A stretch of 64,000 nt of DNA from Haloechinothrix aidingensis (GCF_013450155.1 NZ_JACCKD010000004.1:62001-126000); one strand, 5' to 3'. Counted from the stretch's first letter, positions 16,381 to 24,179 are shown. Notes: generated by a model from the letters alone, not told the origin. Numbers and translations are program-made.

Positions 16381-17283
16381 GTGTCCGACACGCAACCGGA
16401 TGGCACAGCTGACGCGGCGACGCGCGTGTTCGTCGACCATCGCGAGCTGCTGTTCTCGATCGTCTACAACATGCTCGGCAGCGTCGCCGACACCGACGAC
16501 GTGCTGCAGGAGACCTGGCTGGCGTGGGCGTCCAGGTACGGGGATGCGGGCGCCGAGCCGATCGACAACCCGCGCGGCTACCTCGTGCGGGTCGGGGTGA
16601 ACCAGGCACTCGCCCGCCAGGCCGCCGTCCGGCGTCGCCGGGAGACCTACGTCGGCCCGTGGTTGCCGGAGCCGCTGGCCACGTCCGATGACACCACCGA
16701 TCGCGGAGCCGGCTCCGAGCTGGTATCGATAGCGCTGCTGGTGGTGCTGGAGTCGCTCTCGCCGCTGGAACGCGCCGTGTTCGTGCTGCACGAGGTTTTC
16801 GGCTACAGCTATACCGAGATCGCGGGCACGCTCGCCCGCCGCCCGGCGACGATCCGCCAGCTCGGGCACCGTGCCCGTGAGCACGTGCAGGCCAGGCGCC
16901 CCCGGTTCCGAGCGGACCCGGCCGTGCAGCAGCACGTGACCGAACGGTTCATCGCCGCGGCGCTCGGCGGCGATCTGGCGTCCCTGCTCGAACTGCTCGC
17001 CCCGGACGTGACGATGTGGAACGACAGCGGCGGCAAGGTAGCCAAGGCATCGATGCATCCGGTGCACGGCCGCGAGAAGGTCTCCCGGATGATCACCGGA
17101 TTCGCCCGCGCCTCGGCCGATCTGGGAGTCCATTATCGACAGGTCAACCACGACCCGGCTGCGGTCGTGTTCGACGGGGACGACCTCTTCGCCGTGATGG
17201 TGCTCAACCTGACGCCGGACGGCGAGCGGATCAGCGGCGTCTACACCGTCGTCAACCCGGACAAGCTCACCCACCTGGACTGA
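16381..17283 (+). CDS. ECF sigma factor with C-terminal SnoaL-like domain (SigJ/ECF41 type)
   Basis: 300 aa from GTG 16381, which has AAAGGAGG seven bases upstream. Sigma region 2 is at residues 12-85 (ELLFSIVYNMLGSVADTDDV, LQETWLAWASR); region 4 at 110-175 (LSPLERAVFVLHEVFGYSYT, EIAGTLARRPATIRQLGHRA). The C-terminal half is a SnoaL/NTF2-like domain ending in the conserved VNPDKLTHL, which in this group modulates sigma activity in place of a separate anti-sigma factor. The gene for a peroxiredoxin-like protein follows 23 bases later and is a likely target or partner. A second paralogue lies at 27723. Confidence 0.9.
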   Translation: MSDTQPDGTADAATRVFVDHRELLFSIVYNMLGSVADTDDVLQETWLAWASRYGDAGAEPIDNPRGYLVRVGVNQALARQAAVRRRRETYVGPWLPEPLATSDDTTDRGAGSELVSIALLVVLESLSPLERAVFVLHEVFGYSYTEIAGTLARRPATIRQLGHRAREHVQARRPRFRADPAVQQHVTERFIAAALGGDLASLLELLAPDVTMWNDSGGKVAKASMHPVHGREKVSRMITGFARASADLGVHYRQVNHDPAAVVFDGDDLFAVMVLNLTPDGERISGVYTVVNPDKLTHLD

Positions 17284-17306
17284 GCACGACCGAACGAGGA
17301 GGACTC

Positions 17307-17888
17307 ATGCCGTTAGCCGGAAGCACCGCCCGCGTGTCACCGGGCGAGGTCGTCGAGCCGCGCGCGCTGACGACGATCAACTCGCAGCCCGTACGGGTAC
17401 CCGCTGCCGATGCCCTCACCCATCTGCAGTTCCGGCGCTTCGCCGCATGCCCGATCTGCAACATCCACCTGCGGTCGGTCGCCCGCAGGCACGACGAGAT
17501 CGTCGATGCGGGGGTCCGCGAGGTCGCCGTCTTCCACTCCCCCGTCGAAGCCATGCTGCCCTACCAGGGCGAGTTCCCGTTCGCCGTGCTCGCCGACCCG
17601 GACAGGGAGCTGTACTCCCGGTTCGGTGTGGAGTCCTCGCCGAAGTCGAACCTGCACCCGCGCGCGTGGTCGACGCCGCTGAAGTGGCGGTCCTGGTCCG
17701 TGGTCGTCCGCGCTGTGCGCGCCGGAGGGAAGGTGGGGCCCCAGGGCGAGAGCATGACCGGGCTGCCGGCGGACTTCCTCATCGACTCCGGTGGGCGCGT
17801 ACTCGCGGCGAAATACGGCAGCCACGCGAACGACCAGTGGTCGGTCGACGAGCTGCTACGGCTGGCGCGAACGGCGCGGAAGCCGTGA
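17307..17888 (+). CDS. Peroxiredoxin-like (AhpC/TSA thioredoxin-fold) protein
   Basis: 193 aa. The segment FRRFAACPICNIHLRSVARR near residue 45 holds a CPIC motif at the place of the peroxidatic cysteine, followed by VFHSPVEAMLPYQ and FAVLADPDRELYSRFGVE, typical of the peroxiredoxin-like family 2. The C-terminal 'GLPADFLIDSGGRVLAAKYG' is the usual end of an AhpC/TSA domain. It follows the ECF sigma gene in an apparent operon with AGGAGG upstream. It probably reduces peroxides or serves as a thiol oxidoreductase; the role as a sigma-dependent stress gene is inference. Confidence 0.82.
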   Translation: MPLAGSTARVSPGEVVEPRALTTINSQPVRVPAADALTHLQFRRFAACPICNIHLRSVARRHDEIVDAGVREVAVFHSPVEAMLPYQGEFPFAVLADPDRELYSRFGVESSPKSNLHPRAWSTPLKWRSWSVVVRAVRAGGKVGPQGESMTGLPADFLIDSGGRVLAAKYGSHANDQWSVDELLRLARTARKP

Positions 17889-17935
17889 CCCCGCTGCCCG
17901 GCCGACCGGTCCGGTGCGCCGGACCGGATCGCACA

Positions 17936-17950
17936 CCGGTTCCGTGGGCC
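17936..17950. repeat. Left target-site duplication of the IS481 element
   Basis: CCGGTTCCGTGGGCC here is identical to 19339-19353 on the other side of the insertion sequence. The identity extends six bases further outward on this side (CGCACA), where the right copy is the IS end itself. A 15-bp duplication is within the range of the IS481 family. Confidence 0.75.
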
Positions 17951-19338
17951 TGTCTAGTCTCTGTTGATGGGTGACGGTTTGTGCTCGGTTGATCGTTGAC
18001 AGGTTGTTAGGTGGGTGTGGGCTTGGAGGCCCGTTTCTTGCGAACGTCTCCTTTCGATTCGCGGACGACGGTGCGAAGCAGGTCGGGGCCGGACCAGAAC
18101 TCGAGAACGCGGTCGGTGACGTGGACGTCGACGAGCTCGCCTCGACGATGCTTGCCGACGCTGACCTGTTGCCAGGCCACGCACACGATGCCGTTGCTGG
18201 CCACCCTGCGGGTGACCCAGTCATCCCCGTACCGACGCTGGCTCAGCGCCTCGAGATCGAGCGCGGGCCCAGGATCGGGACTGGCTGTGTGGAACCGCTC
18301 GGCCGGGGTGCAGCGGCCGAGCGCCTGGTGTGGGCGGTCGGTGTTGTACTCGACCACCCACGCGTCGATGGCCTGCTGCGCCTGCCCCACGGTCGCGAAG
18401 GAGCGCCCGGCCAGACACTCCCGACGTAAGGTGCCATGGAAGCGCTCGATCTTACCGGTGGTGGTCGGCGACCGCACCGCGGTCAGCAGATGTTCGATAC
18501 CGTTCTCCCGGCAGATCCGGTCGAACAACACTTCCATCGGCCGCGCGGCATGCCGCCCGGTGAACACCTTGCCATTATCGGTAAGCACCTGAGTCGGAAC
18601 ACCATAGGTGCGCAGCGCCTGGGCGAACCCCGCGCACACCGGCCGCGACGTCGCCCGCTCGACCAGACCAGCGGACACGCACAAACGCGAGTGATCGTCC
18701 AACCCCGTCAGCGCCTTGAGCTCCCGACCGTCGTCGAGCAGCACCCCACCCATGACATCCAGCTGCCACAACTCCATCGGCCGGCCACGTTCCCACCGCC
18801 GGTAGGCTCGTTTACGCTGCCGCCGCCGAGCCGGCTCGACCAGCCCGAGACGCCGTAACGCCCGCCCGATCGCCGCTCGGCTCGGCACAGGATGCACGCC
18901 GTCACGTGCCAGCCGGTAGCGCAACCGATCCGGTCCCCAACCCGGATGCAGACGCCGCAGATCCACCAGAGCCACCTCAACCGCCGCATCCATCTGGTGC
19001 GGACACGAATGAGGCCGATGCGACCGCTCAGCCAGCTCCTCCAGACCACCAGCGGCGTACCGGGCAATCCAGCCATGCAGTGTCTGTCGACTCACCCCCG
19101 CTTTGGCGGCCGCATCGACCACCGACAGGCCATCCTCCAACACGGCCAAAACCGCATGATAACGCTGTTCAACCACAGAGATCTCCCTGAGCACAGCCCG
19201 CTCCTTCCGTCCACGGCATAGCCGAGAACGAAACGCAACGGGTGTCAAGGATCAACCGAGACCGACGTCAACCATCAGCCGAGACCACGTCAAGCCTCAA
19301 CCGAGCACGATCAGACAAGCATCAACCGAGACCGCACA
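17951..19338 (-). mobile_element. IS481-family insertion sequence
   Basis: About 1.39 kb. Imperfect terminal inverted repeats are visible: left TGTCTAGTCTCTGTTGATG, right (read on the minus strand) TGTGCGGTCTCGGTTGATG, matching at 15 of 19 positions. Inside the right end the unit GTCAA..nTCAACCGAG recurs four times between 19244 and 19333, and two inverted units sit at the left end; these look like repeated transposase-binding sites. One intact transposase gene fills the element. It is flanked by a 15-bp direct repeat and abuts the 3' end of tRNA-Met. Confidence 0.88.
18007..19194 (-). CDS. IS481-family transposase (DDE integrase fold)
   Basis: 395 aa from GTG 19194, which has GGAAGGAG six bases upstream; a longer frame upstream lacks a site. 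The N-terminal helix-turn-helix is LSVVDAAAKAGVSRQTLHGW (residues 22-41), followed by a second DNA-binding segment. The rve integrase core has the three acidic residues in LWQLDVMGG, VLTDNGKVFTG and TGKIERFHGTLR. The tail (NTDRPHQALG.CTPAERF) is typical of IS481. No frameshift or stop is seen, so the element may still be active. Confidence 0.92.
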   Translation of the reverse strand: MLREISVVEQRYHAVLAVLEDGLSVVDAAAKAGVSRQTLHGWIARYAAGGLEELAERSHRPHSCPHQMDAAVEVALVDLRRLHPGWGPDRLRYRLARDGVHPVPSRAAIGRALRRLGLVEPARRRQRKRAYRRWERGRPMELWQLDVMGGVLLDDGRELKALTGLDDHSRLCVSAGLVERATSRPVCAGFAQALRTYGVPTQVLTDNGKVFTGRHAARPMEVLFDRICRENGIEHLLTAVRSPTTTGKIERFHGTLRRECLAGRSFATVGQAQQAIDAWVVEYNTDRPHQALGRCTPAERFHTASPDPGPALDLEALSQRRYGDDWVTRRVASNGIVCVAWQQVSVGKHRRGELVDVHVTDRVLEFWSGPDLLRTVVRESKGDVRKKRASKPTPT

Positions 19339-19353
19339 CCGGTTCCGTGGGCC
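19339..19353. repeat. Right target-site duplication of the IS481 element
   Basis: Second copy of CCGGTTCCGTGGGCC. Its last six bases are also the final bases of the tRNA-Met gene (minus strand), so the insertion occurred at the very 3' end of the tRNA and left the tRNA intact. Confidence 0.75.
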
Positions 19354-19421
19354 GGGCGGGACTTGAACCCGCGACCAATGGATTATGAGTCCACTGCTCT
19401 GACCGACTGAGCTACCGGCCC
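19348..19421 (-). tRNA. tRNA-Met (anticodon CAT)
   Basis: 74 nt on the minus strand, 5' end at 19421. The acceptor stem GGGCCGG pairs with CCGGCCC; the D-arm begins TAGCTCAG; the anticodon loop is CTCATAA with anticodon CAT; the T-arm is GCGGG-TTCAAGT-CCCGC; the discriminator is A. The elongator form is most likely, though a CAT anticodon could be a modified tRNA-Ile. No CCA is encoded. The antisense reading over it that gives 'SSVGQSSGL...' is a common tRNA artefact. Confidence 0.93.
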
Positions 19422-19501
19422 CAACGGTCCCATACCTTACGCAGTCAGGCCGAACGCCAGGTCGCTGGGCCGAGATATCGCGCGCGCCGCCCGGCCACCT
19501 C

Positions 19502-19567
19502 CCCGTGTCGGGCACTGCGGCACGCCATGTCGGGCCATTGAGCACACCGTGTCGGGTGTCGCTGCAC
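19502..19567. repeat. 22-bp tandem repeat, about three units
   Basis: Three consecutive 22-bp units share the CRTGTCGGGY core with GCAC at each boundary (for example GCACGCCATGTCGGGCCATT). It is the same family as 10145-10232. It lies between tRNA-Met and the left att site of the island. No gene is credible in this stretch. Confidence 0.7.
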
Positions 19568-19674
19568 ATACCGGACAGCCAGCGCGCTACGCGCACGGCA
19601 TCGCGGGTGCAGAGGGCGGCGCGACAGCGCCAGCCCCGCCTAACGAAAGTGAGTGGGTTTCCGGCAGATCCGTT

Positions 19675-19756
19675 CTGCCGACCCCCCGGAACGTAAGAAT
19701 GCCGAGGCTTGTCACCTGGGCACCTGCTCCCCCGCTGGACTCGAACCAGTAACCCT
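19675..19756. repeat. attL: duplicated 3' end of tRNA-Asn with its terminator flank
   Basis: About 82 bases match 23917-23998 with one substitution and two single-base indels. The match holds the last ~30 nt of the tRNA-Asn gene (GGTTCGAGTCCAG on the minus strand) and ~50 nt of downstream flank including the terminator hairpin, here weakened by one mismatch. The 5' part of the tRNA is absent. This is the expected attachment-site duplication of an element that integrated into tRNA-Asn. Confidence 0.85.
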
Positions 19757-20401
19757 GCGGATCTCTAACAACCCTTCCGGACACCTCGCATGCGTTCCGG
19801 TTAGGGCTATGACCTGCGTTGACGGATGTACTGACCTTCCGGTTGGTAGCGGTTGCGACCGGGTGACGGGCACCGAATTTCGACAGTTAATCGCCTCTCG
19901 ACCCTGCCAACCGGTGCCCGCGGCGGGCGGGTGACCGGCACCAGGCCATGCGCCTGCATCCCCGCGTTCCTTGCCGCCTCATGGCCGCGCCGGGCGCGGT
20001 CAACCCTGTAACCGATCCCGCGTGACGGACGACATACACAGTGTGACCGTATCTACGCAAAGGGAGCAAAGCGCGGGATCGGCGCGTAGCGGGGCTGAGC
20101 GTGTCCGGCGCGGCCCTGATCATGCGGCGATCACGGGGACGGTGTCCCGCAGCGGCACCCGGTGGGTGCTTTGTCGTGTTCCGCCGGCCCCGCGCACCCG
20201 CCTGTTGGGGCGGCTTGACGACGTAGAGAAAGTCCCCACTAGCCGCCGATCTAGGAGCCCGCCCTGGTCACCAATAGCGTTGGATATAGGGGGTGCAGCT
20301 ACGTGATCGAATAGATCTGCCGCAGTAACGTAACTAACTCCGTTGCACGGGCGAATCTGAGCGTAGCAGGTCAGGAAAGAAGCCAGCGAGAGGTGCGATC
20401 A

Positions 20402-21310
20402 GTGACTCTTATACCAGGCGCACGAGGCGTAGATGATCTACTTAAGAAACTCTTGGGACCTACGTTTGAATACTTGGGAAATCGCCTTTTGGAACACATT
20501 CAGGAGGGGAAAGCTGAAGCTAACACCACTCGGGTCGTAATGAAAGCCCTACGCAGGGCGAACTCTACAGGCGAGAATAAGCAAGCTGTTCCACCCAGGA
20601 TGATCAAGGTCGTCTTGGAGGAAGCTCCATACTGTGATGATGAAGTGATGGCTGAGTATCTTGGCGGCGTTCTCGCTGCATCAAGAGGCGCTAGAAGCGA
20701 TCGGAACGTTACTTACGTTGCTGCGATATCTCGGCTCTCGACCGTTAGTGTAAGTCTTCACTTTCTACTGTATCGAGCGTACACTGAACTCAGGCGCAAT
20801 TCACCTGAATACTTTCACGATATAATTGTGAAATGGTCCGACCTATTTATTCCGCTATTTATCGGAAATAGTAATGCTGATATATCAGATGATTGGCTCC
20901 AGGAGGAACACGCAGAATGGTGTAGGGAAGAGTTTCTCCATGCGCAGAAGTCGCTTATACGAGAAGATTTGGCGAACCTCGACATTACATGTGCCAAGTC
21001 CTTTACGTTAGATAGATCAGAATTCAAAGATCCTGCTGTTGTATTCTCTCCCAGCGTGCTTGGTTCGCAGTTATTTGTGGCGTCTCATGGCGCAGTATCA
21101 CAATCACTTGAAAAATTCATTAGAGATGAGGTGATCGGGTATGATGCTGAACTCCCGGCATTGAAGACTGCTCGTCCGTGTTCTTTTCGGGAGTCGCAGA
21201 TTTTAGCTTTTGTTCGTGAGGGAGCGCCGCCAAGTGAAGCCGCGAAAATCACTGATCAAATCATTGCCGATCGAGACACAGAATCCAGCAAGGAAGATAC
21301 TGGAAAATAG
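20402..21310 (+). CDS. Abi-alpha/DUF4393-like protein
   Basis: About 302 aa from GTG 20402 (AGAGG nine bases upstream); GTG 20393 is also possible. The N-terminal part (LLKKLLGPTFEYLGNRLLEH near residue 12, then VPPRMIKVVLEEAPYCDDEV near 62 and MAEYLGGVLAAS near 84) resembles the DUF4393/Abi-alpha family, some members of which have been linked to abortive infection. The protein seems soluble and mostly helical. The DNA is AT-rich with many codons unusual for this genome, indicating recent transfer. It lies at the left of the tRNA-Asn island, convergent with the TIR operon. Family assignment rests on pattern recall and needs a profile search. Confidence 0.55.
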   Translation: MTLIPGARGVDDLLKKLLGPTFEYLGNRLLEHIQEGKAEANTTRVVMKALRRANSTGENKQAVPPRMIKVVLEEAPYCDDEVMAEYLGGVLAASRGARSDRNVTYVAAISRLSTVSVSLHFLLYRAYTELRRNSPEYFHDIIVKWSDLFIPLFIGNSNADISDDWLQEEHAEWCREEFLHAQKSLIREDLANLDITCAKSFTLDRSEFKDPAVVFSPSVLGSQLFVASHGAVSQSLEKFIRDEVIGYDAELPALKTARPCSFRESQILAFVREGAPPSEAAKITDQIIADRDTESSKEDTGK

Positions 21311-21461
21311 TGGGATGTTGAGGATTTAATTAGGTTGAAGTACCCCTGCTAATCACTAACTCGGAGGGGAAGCGCCAGCGAACGCATTGGAGTAACCTCA
21401 TAGGGTACAGGCAGGGACGGAACATATCGCGCCATAACAAGGACGGTAAGGTAAGTTAGAA

Positions 21462-22028
21462 TCAGAGTTGCTGCCATACCGTGATTGACCTTACGAGGTC
21501 AATCAACAGTGATAACGCACCGCTTCCTAAAAGTAGAGCAAGTAGCGAAGCGAAAACATGTAGAATGGTAAAAGCACGAGGCGCCCAAATTTCGCGAGAT
21601 GTAAACGTTCGGTATGTCTTCGGATCGCGTCCTTCTTTCAGAGCTTTCCATTCGGCATGATAGATTGCTGCAGGGAGATGTTGTTCTATGCGGTTTATGA
21701 CAGCAAACTTTCCTGAATTGAGTTGACCAAAAGAGTTTATAAGAGTGCACCATGCCCAGGATAATATTGCGCCTGTGCTTGTCAACACAAATATCCCAAG
21801 TGCTTGCAGTCGCCATTCACTGCCAGTGCTGACGATCAGGCCAATTGCGGTCAGTAGCGCTCCGTTTATTGTTAGGAAAAAGGTGTTGACGGCTTGACGA
21901 CGAGAAACTAGCGATTCAGAACTCGTTATCATGATCTTATACATCTCAATTAATCGATCAAAATCGTCGTTGCTTGAAGGCTCCCCGTTAGGAAACAGTT
22001 CCCTATTGAGTGGATCCTCTGCCGACAA
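21462..22028 (-). CDS. RipA-type small integral membrane protein (8xMP family)
   Basis: 188 aa from TTG 22028, one base after the preceding stop, with GGGGAG upstream. Hydrophobic segments lie near residues 47-67 (FFLTINGALLTAIGLIV), 74-94 and 150-182. Between them are the conserved features SRRQAVNTFF, INSFGQLNSGKFAVI and AEWKALKEGRDPKTY, which I recognise from the 'RipA family octameric membrane protein' group. It is the third gene of an operon with a TIR-like protein and a small protein. Membrane proteins at this position in defence operons usually act as the killing effector; that role is inference here. Confidence 0.65.
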   Translation of the reverse strand: MSAEDPLNRELFPNGEPSSNDDFDRLIEMYKIMITSSESLVSRRQAVNTFFLTINGALLTAIGLIVSTGSEWRLQALGIFVLTSTGAILSWAWCTLINSFGQLNSGKFAVINRIEQHLPAAIYHAEWKALKEGRDPKTYRTFTSREIWAPRAFTILHVFASLLALLLGSGALSLLIDLVRSITVWQQL

Positions 22029-22029
22029 C

Positions 22030-22314
22030 TCAGCGCTCCCCTGCTATTAGCCGTATCGTGTCCGCATACGGCTCGTCAGACGCAGCGATGTCACTAGGTA
22101 AGTCACTGAACGGCTTCAGAGATGGGTGGTTTGGATCACGAGAAGCCATCCATGCGACCCAAGCATTATGGACGTCTTCAGGTGTTACCGACTCACCTTT
22201 AGCTAAGAGTAGTACAGCGTAAATTCGAAACAAATCATAAGTATCGTCCGACGGCAGAGTACGTGTTGGCAACTTTCCGCGTATGACCTTTGCTAACTCG
22301 TCTATATAATTCAA
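22030..22314 (-). CDS. Small conserved protein (DUF7701-like) between TIR and membrane protein genes
   Basis: About 94 aa if translation starts at TTG 22314, one base after the TIR stop with GGGA just upstream; a longer frame back to 22410 would overlap the TIR gene by 95 bases and looks spurious. Features: NYIDELAKVIRGKLP at the start, LPSDDTYDLFRIYAVLLLAK, TPEDVHNAWVAWM, DPNHPSLKPFSDL and DEPYADTIRLIAG at the end. I recognise this pattern from a family of ~90-aa actinomycete proteins (I believe DUF7701) of unknown function. It contains no membrane helix. Tight coupling to both neighbours implies one functional unit. Confidence 0.6.
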   Translation of the reverse strand: MNYIDELAKVIRGKLPTRTLPSDDTYDLFRIYAVLLLAKGESVTPEDVHNAWVAWMASRDPNHPSLKPFSDLPSDIAASDEPYADTIRLIAGER

Positions 22315-22315
22315 A

Positions 22316-22696
22316 TTATTCCCACGCTGAAAGCTTTCTAATGATATGATCAAAGTTCCATCGTATGACATCAAAACCTGACAAGCCATCGGGGATTCTG
22401 TGTGTGTCATTGCTGTTGATCTGAATTCCGAACATTCGATGCGCTTGGCGTTTAGTTTCCTCGATTTCCCATATAACCGCGTCAGACTTGTACGTGGTTT
22501 TTCCGACCAAGACGATAGTGCCTTTTGTTCGAGCTATTTTTTCCCGGCACTGGGTCTTCCATGAGCTATCGAAAGGATCCTTAACAGAATAGTCTATAAA
22601 TTCAACATCGTTGCTCTTATCTTTCGCTTGCTGTACTAGAAAGTCACGCGCCCAGCTATCTTCCATCTCAAAACTAATGAACGCTCTTGGTGACAC
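22316..22696 (-). CDS. TIR-like domain protein (ThsB/DUF1863-like)
   Basis: 126 aa, a single TIR-like domain. It opens RAFISFEMEDSWARDFLVQQ, has the FIDYSVKDPFDSSWK box near residue 36, GTIVLVGKTTYKSDAV near 60, and IWEIEETKRQAHRMFGIQI near 77, where the Glu after Trp sits at the usual TIR catalytic position. This is the flavodoxin-like ThsB/MTH538 group that makes NAD-derived signals in Thoeris-type defence. GTG 22696 has GGAGG six bases upstream. First gene of a three-gene operon. No ThsA (sirtuin or SLOG) partner is nearby, so this is not a standard Thoeris locus. Confidence 0.78.
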   Translation of the reverse strand: MSPRAFISFEMEDSWARDFLVQQAKDKSNDVEFIDYSVKDPFDSSWKTQCREKIARTKGTIVLVGKTTYKSDAVIWEIEETKRQAHRMFGIQINSNDTHRIPDGLSGFDVIRWNFDHIIRKLSAWE

Positions 22697-22714
22697 CTAA
22701 ATCCTCCAAATAAA

Positions 22715-22900
22715 GTGTTGCCGCATCATGACATACCGGAATATGGCCCGATAGGCCCGAACGGGGGAACGTATGGGATAAACCAGACTTGCAGTCTAGG
22801 CTGCGCTCGCCCGCTAAACATGGCTGAGTGGACTACCTATTGGGCAAGCGTACTGTGTCGGCACTGTTGGCTAGCTGGGCACGATCTCAGGCATTGTTGA
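22715..22900 (+). CDS. Possible 61-aa Cys-rich protein
   Basis: A short frame divergent from the TIR gene. It has CSLGC near residue 27 and CRHC near 48, with conserved-looking aromatic residues between, as in a small zinc-binding protein. Base composition fits the island. No strong ribosome-binding site is seen and I do not recognise the family, so it may be chance. If it is not a gene, 22697-22919 is simply the promoter region of the TIR operon and the XRE gene. Confidence 0.25.
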   Translation: MLPHHDIPEYGPIGPNGGTYGINQTCSLGCARPLNMAEWTTYWASVLCRHCWLAGHDLRHC

Positions 22901-22919
22901 GGGCTTAATGACTTAAGCA

Positions 22920-23750
22920 ATGTCGACCGGAAGTCGTCGATCTGTGAGAGAGTGCCTCTATGAAGGTGTACCGGTTCGGCTGACGGTCGGTGAGCGGATC
23001 GCCTGGTATCGGCGTCGACGGGGGCTGTCGCAGCGGGTGCTGGCTGACTTGATCGGCCGGACTGAGGACTGGCTGAACAAGGTTGAGAACAACCGGATCC
23101 AACTCGATCGCCTGTCGGTCATCAACGTTATCGGGCGGGAGCTGGACGTCACCCTGGGCGATCTGCTGGCCGAGCCGTCGTTGGTGGAGTGGTCGCCGGA
23201 AACGGGCCGCAAGACTGTCCCGGCACTGCGCGATGCGCTGCTGACGTATCGGCAGTTGATCCCGGGGCGTTCGGATGATCGGGAGCTTCAGTCACCGGAT
23301 GCGCTGCTCACGCGGGTGAGCGCGGTGTGGGACGCCTATCAGGCCTCGCGCTTTGGCTTCATGACGGCCTTGCTGTCCGGTCTCATTGAGGATCTGGCAT
23401 ATGTGGTGGATCAGTACGACGGCCAGGAGAAGGTGCGGTGTCAACGACTGCTCGCGTTGACGTATCAGGCGAGTACGGCGGTGCTGACCAAGCTTGGCGA
23501 GACCGACCTGGCGTGTGTGGCCGCGCAGCGAGGCTATGATCTGGCCGAGCAAACCGAGGGGCGGGTGGTGCTGGCATCGCTGACCCGGTCGGTGTGCCAT
23601 GCGCTGCTGTCAACCGGCCGCTACAACGACGCGGTGGGCCTGATCAGCGATGCACCGCGCAACCTCGGCGGACTGACCAGCGACTCCAGCCGTGCCTACG
23701 TGTCGGTGTACGGGACGATGTATCTCACCGGCGCAATGTCCGCCGCATGA
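22920..23750 (+). CDS. XRE-family regulator, 3'-truncated
   Basis: 276 aa. The XRE helix-turn-helix is at residues 22-82 (GERIAWYRRRRGLSQRVLAD, LIGRTEDWLNKVENNRIQLD, then LDVTLGDLLAEPS). The rest (residues 120-270) is TPR-like helices with LLALTYQASTAVLTKLGETD, AQRGYDLAEQTEG and HALLSTGRYNDAV, as in actinomycete regulators of about 400 aa. The frame stops shortly after YVSVYGTMYLTGA, where the integrase remnant begins in another frame. The protein therefore lacks roughly its last third, and the junction looks like a deletion scar. The start codon is uncertain (ATG 22920 or a later GTG). Confidence 0.7.
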   Translation: MSTGSRRSVRECLYEGVPVRLTVGERIAWYRRRRGLSQRVLADLIGRTEDWLNKVENNRIQLDRLSVINVIGRELDVTLGDLLAEPSLVEWSPETGRKTVPALRDALLTYRQLIPGRSDDRELQSPDALLTRVSAVWDAYQASRFGFMTALLSGLIEDLAYVVDQYDGQEKVRCQRLLALTYQASTAVLTKLGETDLACVAAQRGYDLAEQTEGRVVLASLTRSVCHALLSTGRYNDAVGLISDAPRNLGGLTSDSSRAYVSVYGTMYLTGAMSAA

Positions 23751-23886
23751 GCCGACGACGGCGATCGCGGATCAGCTCGGCAACACTCGCGCGGTCGCGG
23801 AGAAGCACTATCGCAAGACGCGGGTCGCCAATCGGGCCAACGCGGACGTTCTGGAAGACATGCTCGGGAAGGCGAGGTGCCAGTGA
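23749..23886 (+). pseudogene. Tyrosine integrase C-terminal remnant
   Basis: About 45 codons in a frame different from the XRE gene encode IADQLGNTRAVAEKHYRKTR and a short tail ending LEDMLGKARCQ. This is the C-terminal end of phage-type tyrosine recombinases, including the catalytic Tyr in EKHYR. The rest of the integrase gene is missing. It ends 30 bases from the att repeat next to tRNA-Asn, the normal place for an island integrase. Confidence 0.7.
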
Positions 23887-23916
23887 CGTTCCGCGACACC
23901 GGATCGCCCCTCGGCC

Positions 23917-24039
<123 letters not shown>

Positions 24040-24179
24040 ATGGTCCCGCGCCGATCGATCTCGTCGGCAACCGCGTAACACTCTAGCGCATCGCTCACGT
24101 GGCCGTGTGGGCACCCTCGGTTCGCGGTGATGGTGAACAATGGGTGTTCACCAAGTCAACGACGAGGAGCCGTGATGCC

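Noticed and set aside
19297-19596. 99-codon frame containing SSVGQSSGLIIHWSRVQVPPG
   Set aside because: It is the translation of the tRNA-Met gene, a frequent annotation artefact.
19757-20392. Coding frames at the left end of the island, such as 19971-20306
   Set aside because: No ribosome-binding site, no recognisable motif and Arg/Ser-rich translation; more likely non-coding or decayed sequence.
22316-22696. Complete Thoeris (ThsA plus ThsB) locus
   Set aside because: Only a ThsB-like TIR protein is present; no sirtuin/SLOG ThsA gene lies in the island.
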